Assembly: GCA_001509375.1 (NCBI GenBank)
Contig: LGFT01000004.1
Location: 1 to 57,915, forward strand
DNA length: 57,915 nucleotides
Source: Methanothrix harundinacea
GTDB taxonomy: Archaea > Halobacteriota > Methanosarcinia > Methanotrichales > Methanotrichaceae
Direction of reading: 5' to 3'
The translations under genes and the position numbers were made by a program. Below the pieces are notes generated by a model. It was not told the DNA's origin. It saw only the letters and a list, made by a program, of their open reading frames with translations, and did not search any database. Below are positions 1 to 7,978 of the stretch, piece by piece (the first letter of the stretch is position 1; each line of letters opens with the position of its first letter).

Positions 1-237
1 GGGGTGGGAAAAAGCATCTCCGAAGACCTGTGGCAGATGGGGTTTCGCAAGGTTGAGGAGTTGAATCAACGGGACCCGGAGGAGCTTTACCAGAGGTTCT
101 GTATTATGAAGCAGAAGCCTGTGGACCGTTGCATGCTCTACGTCTTCCGCCGTGCGGTCTACTACGCGTCCCACCGGGACCACGATCCAGAATTGCTCAA
201 ATGGTGGAACTGGAAAGACGGCGCCCGCAGACGATGA
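1..237 (+). CDS. Helix-hairpin-helix protein, Cdd1-like (5' partial)
   Basis: The reading frame is open from the first base and ends with TGA at 235-237, so the N-terminus lies outside the window. The visible 78 residues begin inside a G-V-G-K helix-hairpin-helix turn followed by SISEDLWQMGF, then DPEELYQRF and a helix with VDRCMLYVFRRAVYYA. This matches the Cdd1/pathogenicity-locus family of small (about 90-residue) HhH proteins, which are presumed nucleic-acid binders of unknown role. The GTG at position 4 is probably the internal Val of the HhH motif and not a start. Only about ten residues would then be missing. The family call is from pattern recognition. Confidence 0.7.
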   Translation, partial: GVGKSISEDLWQMGFRKVEELNQRDPEELYQRFCIMKQKPVDRCMLYVFRRAVYYASHRDHDPELLKWWNWKDGARRR

Positions 238-399
238 TTGGCGCGGCGGAGACGAGGCACAGCTCTTCTTTGGTATCATAATCCGGTATAATTATATAAA
301 AATCTATATGGGTATGGATTGCCGTCTTGAACCACTTGTAAAAAAATAGAAATCATACGCGGCAGATGTGTGGCGTCTGAGGAAGGTCGCCAGCCCAGC

Positions 400-648
400 T
401 CAATAGATCGCGTTCTGGTAGAGGAGGACGCCCCAGAGGGCGCCGAGAGCCATGATCGCCGCCGCTGACCGCCGGAGGCCCAGATCGTAGTAGGTGATCC
501 CCACCGCCACCATGATGGCGACGTTCATCATCGCGGTCGTGGGCTCTATGGCGCCGTTCCTGTTAACAAAGCCGCTCCAGACCTGGGGCAGGAGGGCGAA
601 GGCCCCCATCACCGATCCCATGGTGAGCATAAGATCATGCCAAGTCAA
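400..648 (-). CDS. Small PQ-loop/SemiSWEET-like membrane protein
   Basis: 82 residues that are almost entirely hydrophobic, with about three membrane segments (roughly residues 6-26, 38-56 and 62-80). A GAFALLPQVW stretch near residue 15 resembles the PQ-loop Pro-Gln of SemiSWEET/MtN3-type half transporters, and 82-90 residues is the usual length for a one-unit version, which would work as a dimer. Known SemiSWEETs move sugars; the substrate here cannot be read from sequence. It stands alone, convergent with the upstream HhH gene. A three-helix protein of another family is possible. Confidence 0.5.
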   Translation of the reverse strand: MTWHDLMLTMGSVMGAFALLPQVWSGFVNRNGAIEPTTAMMNVAIMVAVGITYYDLGLRRSAAAIMALGALWGVLLYQNAIY

Positions 649-1185
649 CTTCGTCTTCCTTTTTCCTATTCAGACTCCAAAGCTGCTTTCTTTTCAGCTT
701 TTATCGATTAATCTGGCTGACAATTGCTTTATTATCACAATCTTTCTGAATTTGATCTATCCCATATCAATATGTCGGCCAGAGATCTCTTTATATGGCT
801 ATACTGAGGCGAATATGATTATATCTGTAAATTAATCAAATATCGCCTTCCAACAATTCAATCACAATTTGAATTGAGATTGAATGTATTCTACCCGGAT
901 TAATTGCAATTCAATGAAGATAAACCTTTTGATCAGAATCATATCTCACATATCTGATTATATTGGTCTGATTTTAGTAATTTCATATTTTATTGTTAAA
1001 TCAACCAGAATAAACGGTTAAAATGAAATTAAAGTTTAATTGGACATAATTTCCTTATAAAAATGTATTTTTAAAGGCTAAATAAGAAAAGAGTGACTCT
1101 GAGTCGGGAAAACAAAATCTCCAAGTCAAATGGGGCGAAGATTGGGATAAAGTTGTCCTGATCCCCGAGGCTTCAGCCAGAAAGG
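649..1185. other. AT-rich intergenic region without a convincing gene
   Basis: This 537-base stretch is far more AT-rich than the flanking genes. No open frame here has the codon pattern of the neighbours. It holds inverted repeats (856-885) and a TATA-like CCTTATAAAAATG at about 1052-1064 on the plus strand, followed by G+C-richer sequence from about 1085 running into the 3' end of rqcH. An unannotated small RNA starting near 1085 is possible but not shown. Confidence 0.5.
856..885. repeat. Inverted repeat ATTCAATC/GATTGAAT
   Basis: Arms 856-863 and 878-885 are perfect 8-bp reverse complements. The sequence between them, CAATTTGAATTG, is itself partly palindromic. In an AT-rich gap this could be chance, a protein-binding site or a remnant. 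Confidence 0.35.
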
Positions 1186-3105
1186 TCATTCCTTCATCCG
1201 AGATCCCCCCGGAGGCAGAAAGCTCACGATAGCATCGATGGAGGCGACGGACTTGAGGTACCTTCGGTCCTCCTCCTTCTCTGCGAAGCTTCGATAGATC
1301 CTCTTTGCCAGATCCTCGGGGCTGAACTCTCCGGGCTCGACCTCTACGACCGGGTCGGCCTTAGGCTTGATCGCCGAGACGGGGCCGCCGATGAGCTGGT
1401 CGCCCGCGATCCCCACGGCGACGCCGGCGGGAACATTCCTGAAGTAGCGACGCTCGCCCCTTATGACGAAGGCGCCCTTCTTTATGAACTCGCCAGGCCC
1501 AGGGGTTTTGGTCACCTGCTCGGCATTAACGAGATAGCAATCCCCCTCGAAGAACCCCTCCTTCCAGACGCTAGAGTAGCTGACGGCGAACTGTGCCGCC
1601 TCCTCCTGGGTCAATTCGGGGACCTCCTCGCCCATCGTCTTGATGACGGTTAAAGGGGCACCTGGAGCGTCGGTGTGGAGAGCCAAGTCCCTCTTTTCGA
1701 GGTACTTGGCATAGATCTCCTCATTGCTGGAGGCGTCCCTTCCCCCGATGACGAGAAAGCCGTCTGACGAATAGAACCAGCGGAACCTCTCGTACCACCT
1801 CGGCTTTCGTCGCCGGGCGACCTTCCTCGTCTTGACCTTTTCGGGGGCGGCCCTTCTCTCGATGATCTTCTTCGTCTCTTCGAGAGCCTTCTCCGCCCCC
1901 TCTCTTTTTTTCGTCTGCTCCTTCGCCCTGTCGTAGTACCGCTGGGCGTTCTGGGGAACGGTGAGGTTTGCGTTCAGCTCGAGCTCCGGTCCCCCCTCGT
2001 CGAGGCGAAGGCGAAGCTCGCCCTGGTAGTCGAGGGAGAGGATCTTATCGGCTATGGGAAGGCCTGAGGTCTTGATCTTCGCCCAGATCTCCGAGTAGGA
2101 ATAATCTTTATCGAGGGCCCCGGATATGGCGGAGAGGATCGCCTCGATCTCGCCGTACCGCTCATAGATCTTCTCCCCCAGGGCGGCGTACTCTCTTCCC
2201 TTCTCTCGAAACTCCTGGATCGAACGCTCCTGCATCTCCTTTCTTCGCTCAAGACTCGACTTCGGCTTCGGCCTCTCCGCCTCCTCGAAAGAGAAGTATT
2301 CGTCTAGGGCCCGGCTGAAGCTCTCAAACTCCCGCCGCGAGAGGTTGCCATAGATCATCAGGGGCGCTGGCAAGACATCGACGACCTCGACCTCGTCGAT
2401 AACGAAGTGTGGATCAGTCTGGGCGAGGCCGAAGACCTCTCCCAGGGCCCGATGGACCCGATCTATCTCCTCGCCGGTTAAGGAGTAAGCTGGCTCCGTC
2501 TTGTTAATCCCTGTTCTGAGACAGACCTCCTCGGCGTAGGTCCCTCCCATGTTCAGACCCCGAACAAGGGTTCTCACCAGCTCCGACTCCGACTGCGCCA
2601 GGAGGAGGGAGAGGTCGTTTCTCGAGACGGTCCGGGGGTCGAGCTGCTCCTCCCGGTACTGGTACTTCTCGCCAGCCAGGAGCTTTCTGTCCCGGAAGGC
2701 CAGCGGCCGCAGCGGGAGAACGATCCTCCCGTAATCGTCGAGGAGGAGGACGTTCCCCTTGGGGAAGATCTCGGCGATGAGAATGTACCGATCGTCCCCA
2801 CGCTCGATCACGATCTCCACCACTCGGTCGAAGCCGTGCTGGCGGACCCCCACCACCCTGCCGCCGGTGAGCCGGCTTCGGAGCATTGTGGGAAACTGAG
2901 GCGGCATCTTGGGAGCTTCCCGAGGCTTCTCGGTAAGGTGGATCCGCCTCCCGGCCTCCAGGAGAAGGTCGAGCTTTCCCTGCCCTGGGGACTGAAAGGA
3001 GATAATCACCCTGTCGGGGGCCAGCTGGTAGGCCTTGCCCACGAACCCCCCCACCAGCTTCTCCCGCAGCTCCTCGACGACCGCCGCCACGTCCACGTTG
3101 CTCAT
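1186..3105 (-). CDS. rqcH: RqcH/NEMF-family ribosome quality control protein (NFACT)
   Basis: The 639-residue product has the NFACT order: N-terminal NFACT-N with the conserved D-R pair at about residues 93-94 (GFDRVVEIV), an HhH section (RGLNMGGTYAEE), a long charged coiled coil in the middle, and a C-terminal NFACT-R/DUF814 block (YERFRWFYSSDGFLVIGG). RqcH/NEMF proteins bind the obstructed 50S subunit carrying peptidyl-tRNA and add C-terminal Ala tails, and the D-R pair is needed for tailing in studied bacterial homologues. The start is placed at ATG 3105 (MSNVDV), which fits family N-termini. ATG 3117 is a second choice, and the longer GTG 3165 version would add an unrelated hydrophobic stretch and run into the divergent gene. 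Confidence 0.9.
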   Translation of the reverse strand: MSNVDVAAVVEELREKLVGGFVGKAYQLAPDRVIISFQSPGQGKLDLLLEAGRRIHLTEKPREAPKMPPQFPTMLRSRLTGGRVVGVRQHGFDRVVEIVIERGDDRYILIAEIFPKGNVLLLDDYGRIVLPLRPLAFRDRKLLAGEKYQYREEQLDPRTVSRNDLSLLLAQSESELVRTLVRGLNMGGTYAEEVCLRTGINKTEPAYSLTGEEIDRVHRALGEVFGLAQTDPHFVIDEVEVVDVLPAPLMIYGNLSRREFESFSRALDEYFSFEEAERPKPKSSLERRKEMQERSIQEFREKGREYAALGEKIYERYGEIEAILSAISGALDKDYSYSEIWAKIKTSGLPIADKILSLDYQGELRLRLDEGGPELELNANLTVPQNAQRYYDRAKEQTKKREGAEKALEETKKIIERRAAPEKVKTRKVARRRKPRWYERFRWFYSSDGFLVIGGRDASSNEEIYAKYLEKRDLALHTDAPGAPLTVIKTMGEEVPELTQEEAAQFAVSYSSVWKEGFFEGDCYLVNAEQVTKTPGPGEFIKKGAFVIRGERRYFRNVPAGVAVGIAGDQLIGGPVSAIKPKADPVVEVEPGEFSPEDLAKRIYRSFAEKEEDRRYLKSVASIDAIVSFLPPGGSRMKE

Positions 3106-3140
3106 CGCCTTCTTCATAATGGCCGAAAAGGGCGATGGAA

Positions 3141-3150
3141 AGATAAATAG
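3141..3150. promoter_or_regulatory. AT-rich box between divergent rqcH and Mut7-C genes
   Basis: AGATAAATAG is the only AT-rich element in the short gap between the two divergent starts. On the minus strand it reads CTATTTATCT, about 35 bp from the rqcH start, a reasonable archaeal TATA position. For the plus gene it lies rather close to the start. Confidence 0.3.
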
Positions 3151-3168
3151 TTGCGGCCGTCCCACCAG

Positions 3169-3636
3169 ATGATGGACCTAGGCCGATATCTCGCAGACGA
3201 GATGCTCATGAGGCTCGCCCGGTGGCTGAGGATGGCGGGCCACGACGTCTCTAACCCGCCTGAGGGGGCCGACGACTCGGACCTGATCGAGCTCGCCCTG
3301 GCGGAGGGGAGGACCCTTCTCACGAGGGATAAGCTCCTTGCGAGGCGGTGCGAGAATGCGGGGGCCAGCTGTCTTCTTGTGAGATCACCACACCTCGATG
3401 AGCAGCTTTCGGAGCTCTGGGCGGCGGGGGTCTCCATGAAGCTGAAGCCGAGGCCGGAGAGGTGTACCCTCTGCAATGGGATCCTCCGAAAAGTGGGGAC
3501 GAGGAAGATCGATGATTCCTCCAGTCCGGTGGATAACGACGACGCCCTCTGGAGGTGCGAGGTCTGCGGCAAGCTCTACTGGCGGGGAGCTCACTGGCAG
3601 GGGATCAGAGAGAGGCTGGAGGGGAGAGGCCGGTGA
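3169..3636 (+). CDS. Mut7-C RNase-domain protein with zinc ribbon
   Basis: 155 residues from ATG 3169. The family signature begins at once: YLADEMLMRLARWLRMAGHDV, then SDLIELALAEGRTLLTRDK, as in the Mut7-C (COG1656) PIN-like fold with conserved Asp residues. The C-terminal third has two Cys pairs (CTLC and CEVC) that form a zinc ribbon, ending WRGAHWQGI. The domain is predicted to be an RNase, but the reaction has not been generally established. The upstream TTG at 3151 would add six residues overlapping the rqcH promoter, so 3169 (or 3172) is preferred. Confidence 0.85.
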   Translation: MMDLGRYLADEMLMRLARWLRMAGHDVSNPPEGADDSDLIELALAEGRTLLTRDKLLARRCENAGASCLLVRSPHLDEQLSELWAAGVSMKLKPRPERCTLCNGILRKVGTRKIDDSSSPVDNDDALWRCEVCGKLYWRGAHWQGIRERLEGRGR

Positions 3637-3751
3637 CCTTCCAAACGAAGCTGAATTTATCTCTATTCATATTTAATTATAGTATCTATTCGCTCCAAGA
3701 ATTCGTTTAGAGTCGTGATGCGTCCTTGGAATGAGATCTTCCTCTCAGAGA

Positions 3752-4390
3752 TTAAGGTCTCCCAAGCCGTCCCTCCACCTCCCGGAGCTGCACCTCCAGC
3801 TTCTTCTGGCCGATGGCGTTGGTGAGGTCGCCCCGGGTCCTCTCGAGGAGGGATCGGGCCATGTCCCCCTTCCGCCGCAGCCCCTTGGTGATGGCGTCGG
3901 GATAGTCGAATAACATCAAAAGGTGATATATCTCCTCCATCGCCTCCAGGTAGACCTCCCCCTCCTCGGGCCTCCCCTGCCTGATCAGGTCCAGAATGTG
4001 CCTTCTCAGCTCACCTGTCGTGTCGCCCAGGCCCCCGAGGTAGCTCGTCATCTCGACGCCGACCTCCTCAGGGGTCGGAGTCGCTTGTTCTGTGATGATG
4101 GAGAATACGATCCTCGCCTCGGCGTACTCCTGCTCTGCGCCGTCGACGAATCCGGCGTATCGGACGTCGGGATGGTCAGCCAGAAGGTCGGTGATCCTGG
4201 CCAAGACATCTCCGGCTTTGTCGGTCAATTCCTGGGCTCTGTCGAACTCTGCCCGGTGGATCGACCTTATGGCAGCCCCACACCTCCTGATCACGACCCT
4301 GGTGAGAGCGAGCGCCTCCTCCCTCGCCTGGTCTTTAGCCTCGAAGTAGCGTGAGATGTCTTCGGAGAGGTCGTCGAGGGATGAGATCAT
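3752..4390 (-). CDS. Translin-family protein
   Basis: 212 residues, all-helical in pattern, matching archaeal translin homologues (COG2178): N-terminal DISRYFEAKDQAREEAL, central EYAEARIVFSIIT, and C-terminal LFDYPDAITKGLRRKGDMARSLLERTRGDL. Eukaryotic translin and TRAX form octameric C3PO, an RNase acting on RNA passenger strands and tRNA fragments. The archaeal version is presumed to bind or cut RNA, and its substrate is unknown. It is the last gene of the leftward aRF1 cluster, starting 6 bp after the isomerase-like gene. Confidence 0.88.
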   Translation of the reverse strand: MISSLDDLSEDISRYFEAKDQAREEALALTRVVIRRCGAAIRSIHRAEFDRAQELTDKAGDVLARITDLLADHPDVRYAGFVDGAEQEYAEARIVFSIITEQATPTPEEVGVEMTSYLGGLGDTTGELRRHILDLIRQGRPEEGEVYLEAMEEIYHLLMLFDYPDAITKGLRRKGDMARSLLERTRGDLTNAIGQKKLEVQLREVEGRLGRP

Positions 4391-4396
4391 TGAAGG

Positions 4397-5170
4397 TCAC
4401 TCCAGATGGTCCAAGAAAGTCTTCAGGTTTCTCATGGACTGGACTCCCTGGACCAGGGTCCGGGCCTCGGTCACGAACCGGCCTTCATACCCGTTGAGGG
4501 CTTTTGCTACCCTCGACCAGTTGACGTTTCCGCTCTTGACCGGGAGGTGCTCGTCTCTTGCGCCCTTGTTGTCGTGGACATGGACGTGGACCATTTTTTC
4601 TTTGAGAGGCAGGAACGAGTCGACGTTCCCATTGGTGTTGGCGTGGCCGACGTCGAAGACGAAGCCCAGGTTCTCCCGGCGGACGTTCTCCAGCATCCCC
4701 AGAATCTCCTCTGGTGTCCTTCCCAGCATCGACTCTATGTTCAGCATATTCTCGACCGCTATGATCATCCCGAACTCATTGGCATGGTCGCAGATCTCTT
4801 GTAGACCCAAAATGTTCTGCTCCCAGGCCCGGTCGGGCATCTGCTTACCCAGTGGGGAGAGGTATCCGGGATGGACGACGGCGAGGCTGGAAAACTCCGA
4901 GGCCAGGCTGATGCAGGCCTTCATCTGCCGGATCGTCTCTTCCCAGATCGGCTGGTTCATGCTTGCGAGGTTCAGATCGGAGTAGGGGAGATGGATGGAG
5001 ATGACGAGGTTGGTCGTCTCGACGATCTCCCGGGCGAGGGGCATAGTCTCCGCCGTCAGCCTCTGCTTGCCTTCGTTGACTATCTCCCAGCCGGAATAGC
5101 CGAGATCCTCCAGTTGATACGCCCAGTCGAAAGGCTGGTCTACGAGGGCGCTGGACGAAAAGCTAAACAT
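4397..5170 (-). CDS. Sugar-phosphate isomerase/epimerase (xylose isomerase-like TIM barrel)
   Basis: 257 residues with the AP-endonuclease-2/xylose-isomerase TIM-barrel pattern: IHLPYSDLN near residue 60, VVHPG, an IAVENM glutamate, FVFDVGHAN, then HVHVHDN and a C-terminal VTEAR. These His, Glu and Asp residues are the metal ligands of the family. The start at ATG 5170 is chosen because GGAGG lies just upstream; a TTG at 5182 is the alternative. The gene overlaps UPF0201 by 8 bp and is followed closely by the translin gene. The substrate is unknown; endonuclease activity is also possible for this fold but less likely given the resemblance to COG1082 proteins. Confidence 0.8.
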   Translation of the reverse strand: MFSFSSSALVDQPFDWAYQLEDLGYSGWEIVNEGKQRLTAETMPLAREIVETTNLVISIHLPYSDLNLASMNQPIWEETIRQMKACISLASEFSSLAVVHPGYLSPLGKQMPDRAWEQNILGLQEICDHANEFGMIIAVENMLNIESMLGRTPEEILGMLENVRRENLGFVFDVGHANTNGNVDSFLPLKEKMVHVHVHDNKGARDEHLPVKSGNVNWSRVAKALNGYEGRFVTEARTLVQGVQSMRNLKTFLDHLE

Positions 5171-5579
5171 GCTCCTCCGCAAGGTCGATCTCCTCTATGG
5201 GCCTTCCCTCCGAGGTCCGCGGCGCGAGCCAGTTTATGAGGGTCGCTGGTCCTCTGATCTGAACGTGGATCGAGCCGAGGGGCTCCTCCTCGGGAGGGAA
5301 GTTTATTCTGGAAACAGTGGCTGCTTGCTTGTTCAGCCTGAACTGCACGGCGTCGCCGACCACTCCTTGGAGCATCACCGATCGCGCCGTGTCAAGGATT
5401 CTCTGCACCCTCAGGAGTCGGCGGAAGGTTGAGAGAGTTTCTGTGCCTCCTCGCCCCTCGATCCGGCCTCCTCGACGGGAGAGTTCGATCCCAGGAAATA
5501 GGTTTTCCAGGGCGCATGCCACCTTTTCGGGGCTTTCGGTGGGCCTGACGGCCGCGCTCAGGGACAGCTCGATCATCAT
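5163..5579 (-). CDS. UPF0201 family protein
   Basis: 138 residues starting MMIELSLSAAVRPTESPEKV, the pattern of archaeal UPF0201/COG1325 proteins (compare I-x-V-x-A-x-V-x-P-T-E-D), with LENLFPGIE and a C-terminal INFPPEEEPLGSIHVQI. The function is not established, though an RNA-related role has been suggested from gene context. The frame stays open upstream to 5792 but that part is low-complexity Ser/Pro sequence overlapping the aRF1 gene, so ATG 5579 (or 5576) is taken as the start. It sits 97 bp after aRF1 and overlaps the next gene by 8 bp, consistent with one operon. Confidence 0.8.
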   Translation of the reverse strand: MMIELSLSAAVRPTESPEKVACALENLFPGIELSRRGGRIEGRGGTETLSTFRRLLRVQRILDTARSVMLQGVVGDAVQFRLNKQAATVSRINFPPEEEPLGSIHVQIRGPATLINWLAPRTSEGRPIEEIDLAEEHV

Positions 5580-5676
5580 CTCCCTCGGTTTTTCGTTCTG
5601 GTATTTTAGGTTTCGGAATTTAGGACTGGATGGCTGAGATGTCGATGGTGCCGGGGAAGATGAGCTGGCGAGAATA

Positions 5677-6918
5677 TCAGACGCTGCTCGTTCTGAACCG
5701 CAGGATTGCGGCGATCCCGCCGAAAGCCCGATAGAGCTGGGCCCCCTCCTCGAAGTCGGTGGATATGATCTTGACTTCGCTTCCGCTCTCATCGGCCATC
5801 CTTGAGAGGTCTGCTATGATGTCCACCTCGCCGGTGATCTCCAGCTGAGATCCGCACTTGGGGCAGTTCTCCGGTGGAGGGCTGTTCGGGGACCTCGTCT
5901 CATCCTTCGCATAATCGCAGCTGGCATTGGTGCAGCGGATCGTTGCTCTGGTCTTTCTGAGGTCCTCGGATAGTAGGAGGGTGTCGACCGCCCCCATGGT
6001 CAGGTTCTGCCTGACCTCCTTCTCCCCATAGGAGGCGAGCCCCTTGTCGCTCACCAGCTCCTTCATGAACCTCCTCATGACGAGCTTCTCCTGGGTCAGC
6101 TCCAGGTCGAGGAGCCTATCCTGGGCCGCCTCCACCAGCTCGTAGAGTCCCGACTCGTCGGTGTAGGTGACGTCCAGGGCTTCCAGGATCTTCTGTTGAA
6201 GCTCGTGGTGAAGGAACGAGCCATTGACGAACTCCTCCTTCGTGGGGGACGGCCCTCCGATCAGGATTCCCTCCAGGTCGTCTCTATCGATCGGAAGGAA
6301 AGCCTCGGTGGCGCTATCTCCTATCCTCTTGTAGAAGTCGTGGATCGCGATCAGCCTCAGCTGCTGGAATCTCCGGCTGCTCTGGCCGCCCTTTCTCTGC
6401 TTTCCCGGGACTGAAGAGGTGAGATGCTTTATCGCTTCGACCTGTTTTCCTTTCAGGGTCCCGATCGTCGCCTCCCTTCTATCCAGGACTATCAGGCCGA
6501 AGGTCTTCTTATCCGCCAGCATATCTTCGAGGGGGGTCAGAAGGAAGGAGGAATCGCAGTGGTAGCGGTAGGTTACTATCGGCTCGGGCGGCTCCAGGAC
6601 CTTGGAGTACATGTCTGTCTTGTTGCTGCCGACGTCGACGGCCCCCACGAATATGACGACCCCATTGGGCGGGGGCCTTGGGATGAGGCGGAGCCTGGCC
6701 ATCACCGACTCGAGGGCGCTCTGGACATTTGTGCGGGTCAGCTTGGATTTGATGTTGGACGCTTGACCGTGCTCGTCCCGCAGCTGAGCAGTCACGTCCG
6801 AGATCTGCTTGTCGGGAGGGATGTAGAGAGAGATAAGCTCTGTACCTCTCCCGCTCTTGCTCCTCAGATCTTCGAGCAGACGTTTGAATTCGTACTTCTC
6901 TTGGGCGGTAAATTCCAT
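5677..6918 (-). CDS. prf1: Peptide chain release factor aRF1
   Basis: 413 residues. The codon-recognition NIKS motif is at residues 55-58, the GGQ peptidyl-hydrolysis motif at 177-179 (KQRKGGQSSRRF), and a mini-zinc ribbon (C-x4-C ... CPKC) lies in domain 3. These make it the archaeal class I factor reading all three stop codons. ATG 6918 is chosen because GAGGAG sits seven bases upstream; TTG 6933 would add five residues. It heads the leftward cluster aRF1-UPF0201-isomerase-translin, and its start faces the MTIP gene across about 250 bp. Confidence 0.97.
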   Translation of the reverse strand: MEFTAQEKYEFKRLLEDLRSKSGRGTELISLYIPPDKQISDVTAQLRDEHGQASNIKSKLTRTNVQSALESVMARLRLIPRPPPNGVVIFVGAVDVGSNKTDMYSKVLEPPEPIVTYRYHCDSSFLLTPLEDMLADKKTFGLIVLDRREATIGTLKGKQVEAIKHLTSSVPGKQRKGGQSSRRFQQLRLIAIHDFYKRIGDSATEAFLPIDRDDLEGILIGGPSPTKEEFVNGSFLHHELQQKILEALDVTYTDESGLYELVEAAQDRLLDLELTQEKLVMRRFMKELVSDKGLASYGEKEVRQNLTMGAVDTLLLSEDLRKTRATIRCTNASCDYAKDETRSPNSPPPENCPKCGSQLEITGEVDIIADLSRMADESGSEVKIISTDFEEGAQLYRAFGGIAAILRFRTSSV

Positions 6919-7165
6919 CTGGTATCTCCTCAAAAGGGCCAGTAAATGGCGGCATGATAGATATGCGGACGTCCTGGGCGGACGGACGTTTCAGAGGCAA
7001 GAGGGGGAAGGGCCTTATGTAGGTTTCGCCATAAAGGACTCCAAATACACACTGATGACCCGGAACTGCCAGATTTCCTGGCCTATACCTCAAAAAGCCA
7101 GAGTCTCCGAACCTGTTTTCTTCCTCAGGACAAGCCCTTTAACTTCTGAGGATCTCCTGTCGAAT

Positions 7166-7918
7166 ATGGAAAAGAAGATCGCGGTGATCGGCGGAACCGG
7201 AATCGAGATCGAAGGTGAAGCCCTCTTCATCGATACCCCCTATGGCAGCGTGATGTCGAGGCTTACGAAATTGGGCGATGAAGAGGTACTCTTCATCCCT
7301 CGCCACGGTGAGGGCCATATTCCTCCCCATCGGGTGAACTACAGGGCCCTTCTCTGGGCTGCGAAAGCCTGGGGGGCTCTTCGGGTCATATCCACCAACA
7401 CCGTGGGGACTATGTCATGGCACCAGGTGGGAAGCTTCGTCGTCCCCGCTGACTTCGTGGAGTTTACCAAGTCTCGTCCTTCGACCTTCTTCGAGGAGGA
7501 GGCGGTTCATGTAGATCTGACGAATCCCTACTGCCCCGAGGTGAGGCGATCCCTAATCGAGGGCGCGAATGACGCGGGCGCTCTGGTTGCCACTGGGATC
7601 TACGTCTGCACCGAGGGACCGCATCTGGAGAGCCCCGCCACGATCGGGATGCTGAGAAGCTTCGGCGACGTCGTGGGAATGACGGGCTATCCAGAGGTCG
7701 TCCTGGCCCGGGAGCTGGAGCTATGTTACGCCTCGATATGCATCGTCACCAACCCCGCCGCCGGGATGAGGAGAGATGCCATGTCCGCGGCGGAGATCAC
7801 AGGCGAGATGGCAAAATCCGCCCGTCTTTTGAGAGATATCGTAGGAGCCGCAATTTCGATGATGCCCGAGGAGAGGCGCTGTCAGTGCGACCGAGCTCTC
7901 ACTGAGGCGAGGCTATGA
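7166..7918 (+). CDS. S-methyl-5'-thioinosine/6-oxopurine nucleoside phosphorylase
   Basis: 250 residues of the MTAP/PNP family (phosphorolysis of a purine nucleoside). Visible are GGTGIE at 9-14, the phosphate-site PRHGEGH, STNTVGTM, and GMTGYPEVVLARE at 171-183. The base-selecting position after CYASICIVT is Asn196, where adenosine-specific MTAP has Asp (TDYDCW) and PNP has Asn. This favours 6-oxopurine substrates such as methylthioinosine, in line with the methanogen route in which MTA is deaminated first. ATG 7166 is used; an upstream extension of the frame overlaps the aRF1 start and is not family-like. Confidence 0.88.
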   Translation: MEKKIAVIGGTGIEIEGEALFIDTPYGSVMSRLTKLGDEEVLFIPRHGEGHIPPHRVNYRALLWAAKAWGALRVISTNTVGTMSWHQVGSFVVPADFVEFTKSRPSTFFEEEAVHVDLTNPYCPEVRRSLIEGANDAGALVATGIYVCTEGPHLESPATIGMLRSFGDVVGMTGYPEVVLARELELCYASICIVTNPAAGMRRDAMSAAEITGEMAKSARLLRDIVGAAISMMPEERRCQCDRALTEARL

Positions 7919-7978
7919 TAGCCTGTTTTAGGTCGATCTGCACGGATTGGAGCAGGAGCCGAAGACATACATCTACCT

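Noticed and set aside
152-349. Small plus-strand frame after the Cdd1 fragment
   Set aside because: Starts inside the Cdd1-like gene in another frame and has no coding character.
5580-5792. N-terminal extension of the UPF0201 gene
   Set aside because: Ser/Pro-rich, overlaps the aRF1 3' end, and family members start at MMIEL.
6857-7165. N-terminal extension of the phosphorylase
   Set aside because: Overlaps the aRF1 start and is not like the family; ATG 7166 gives a normal N-terminus.
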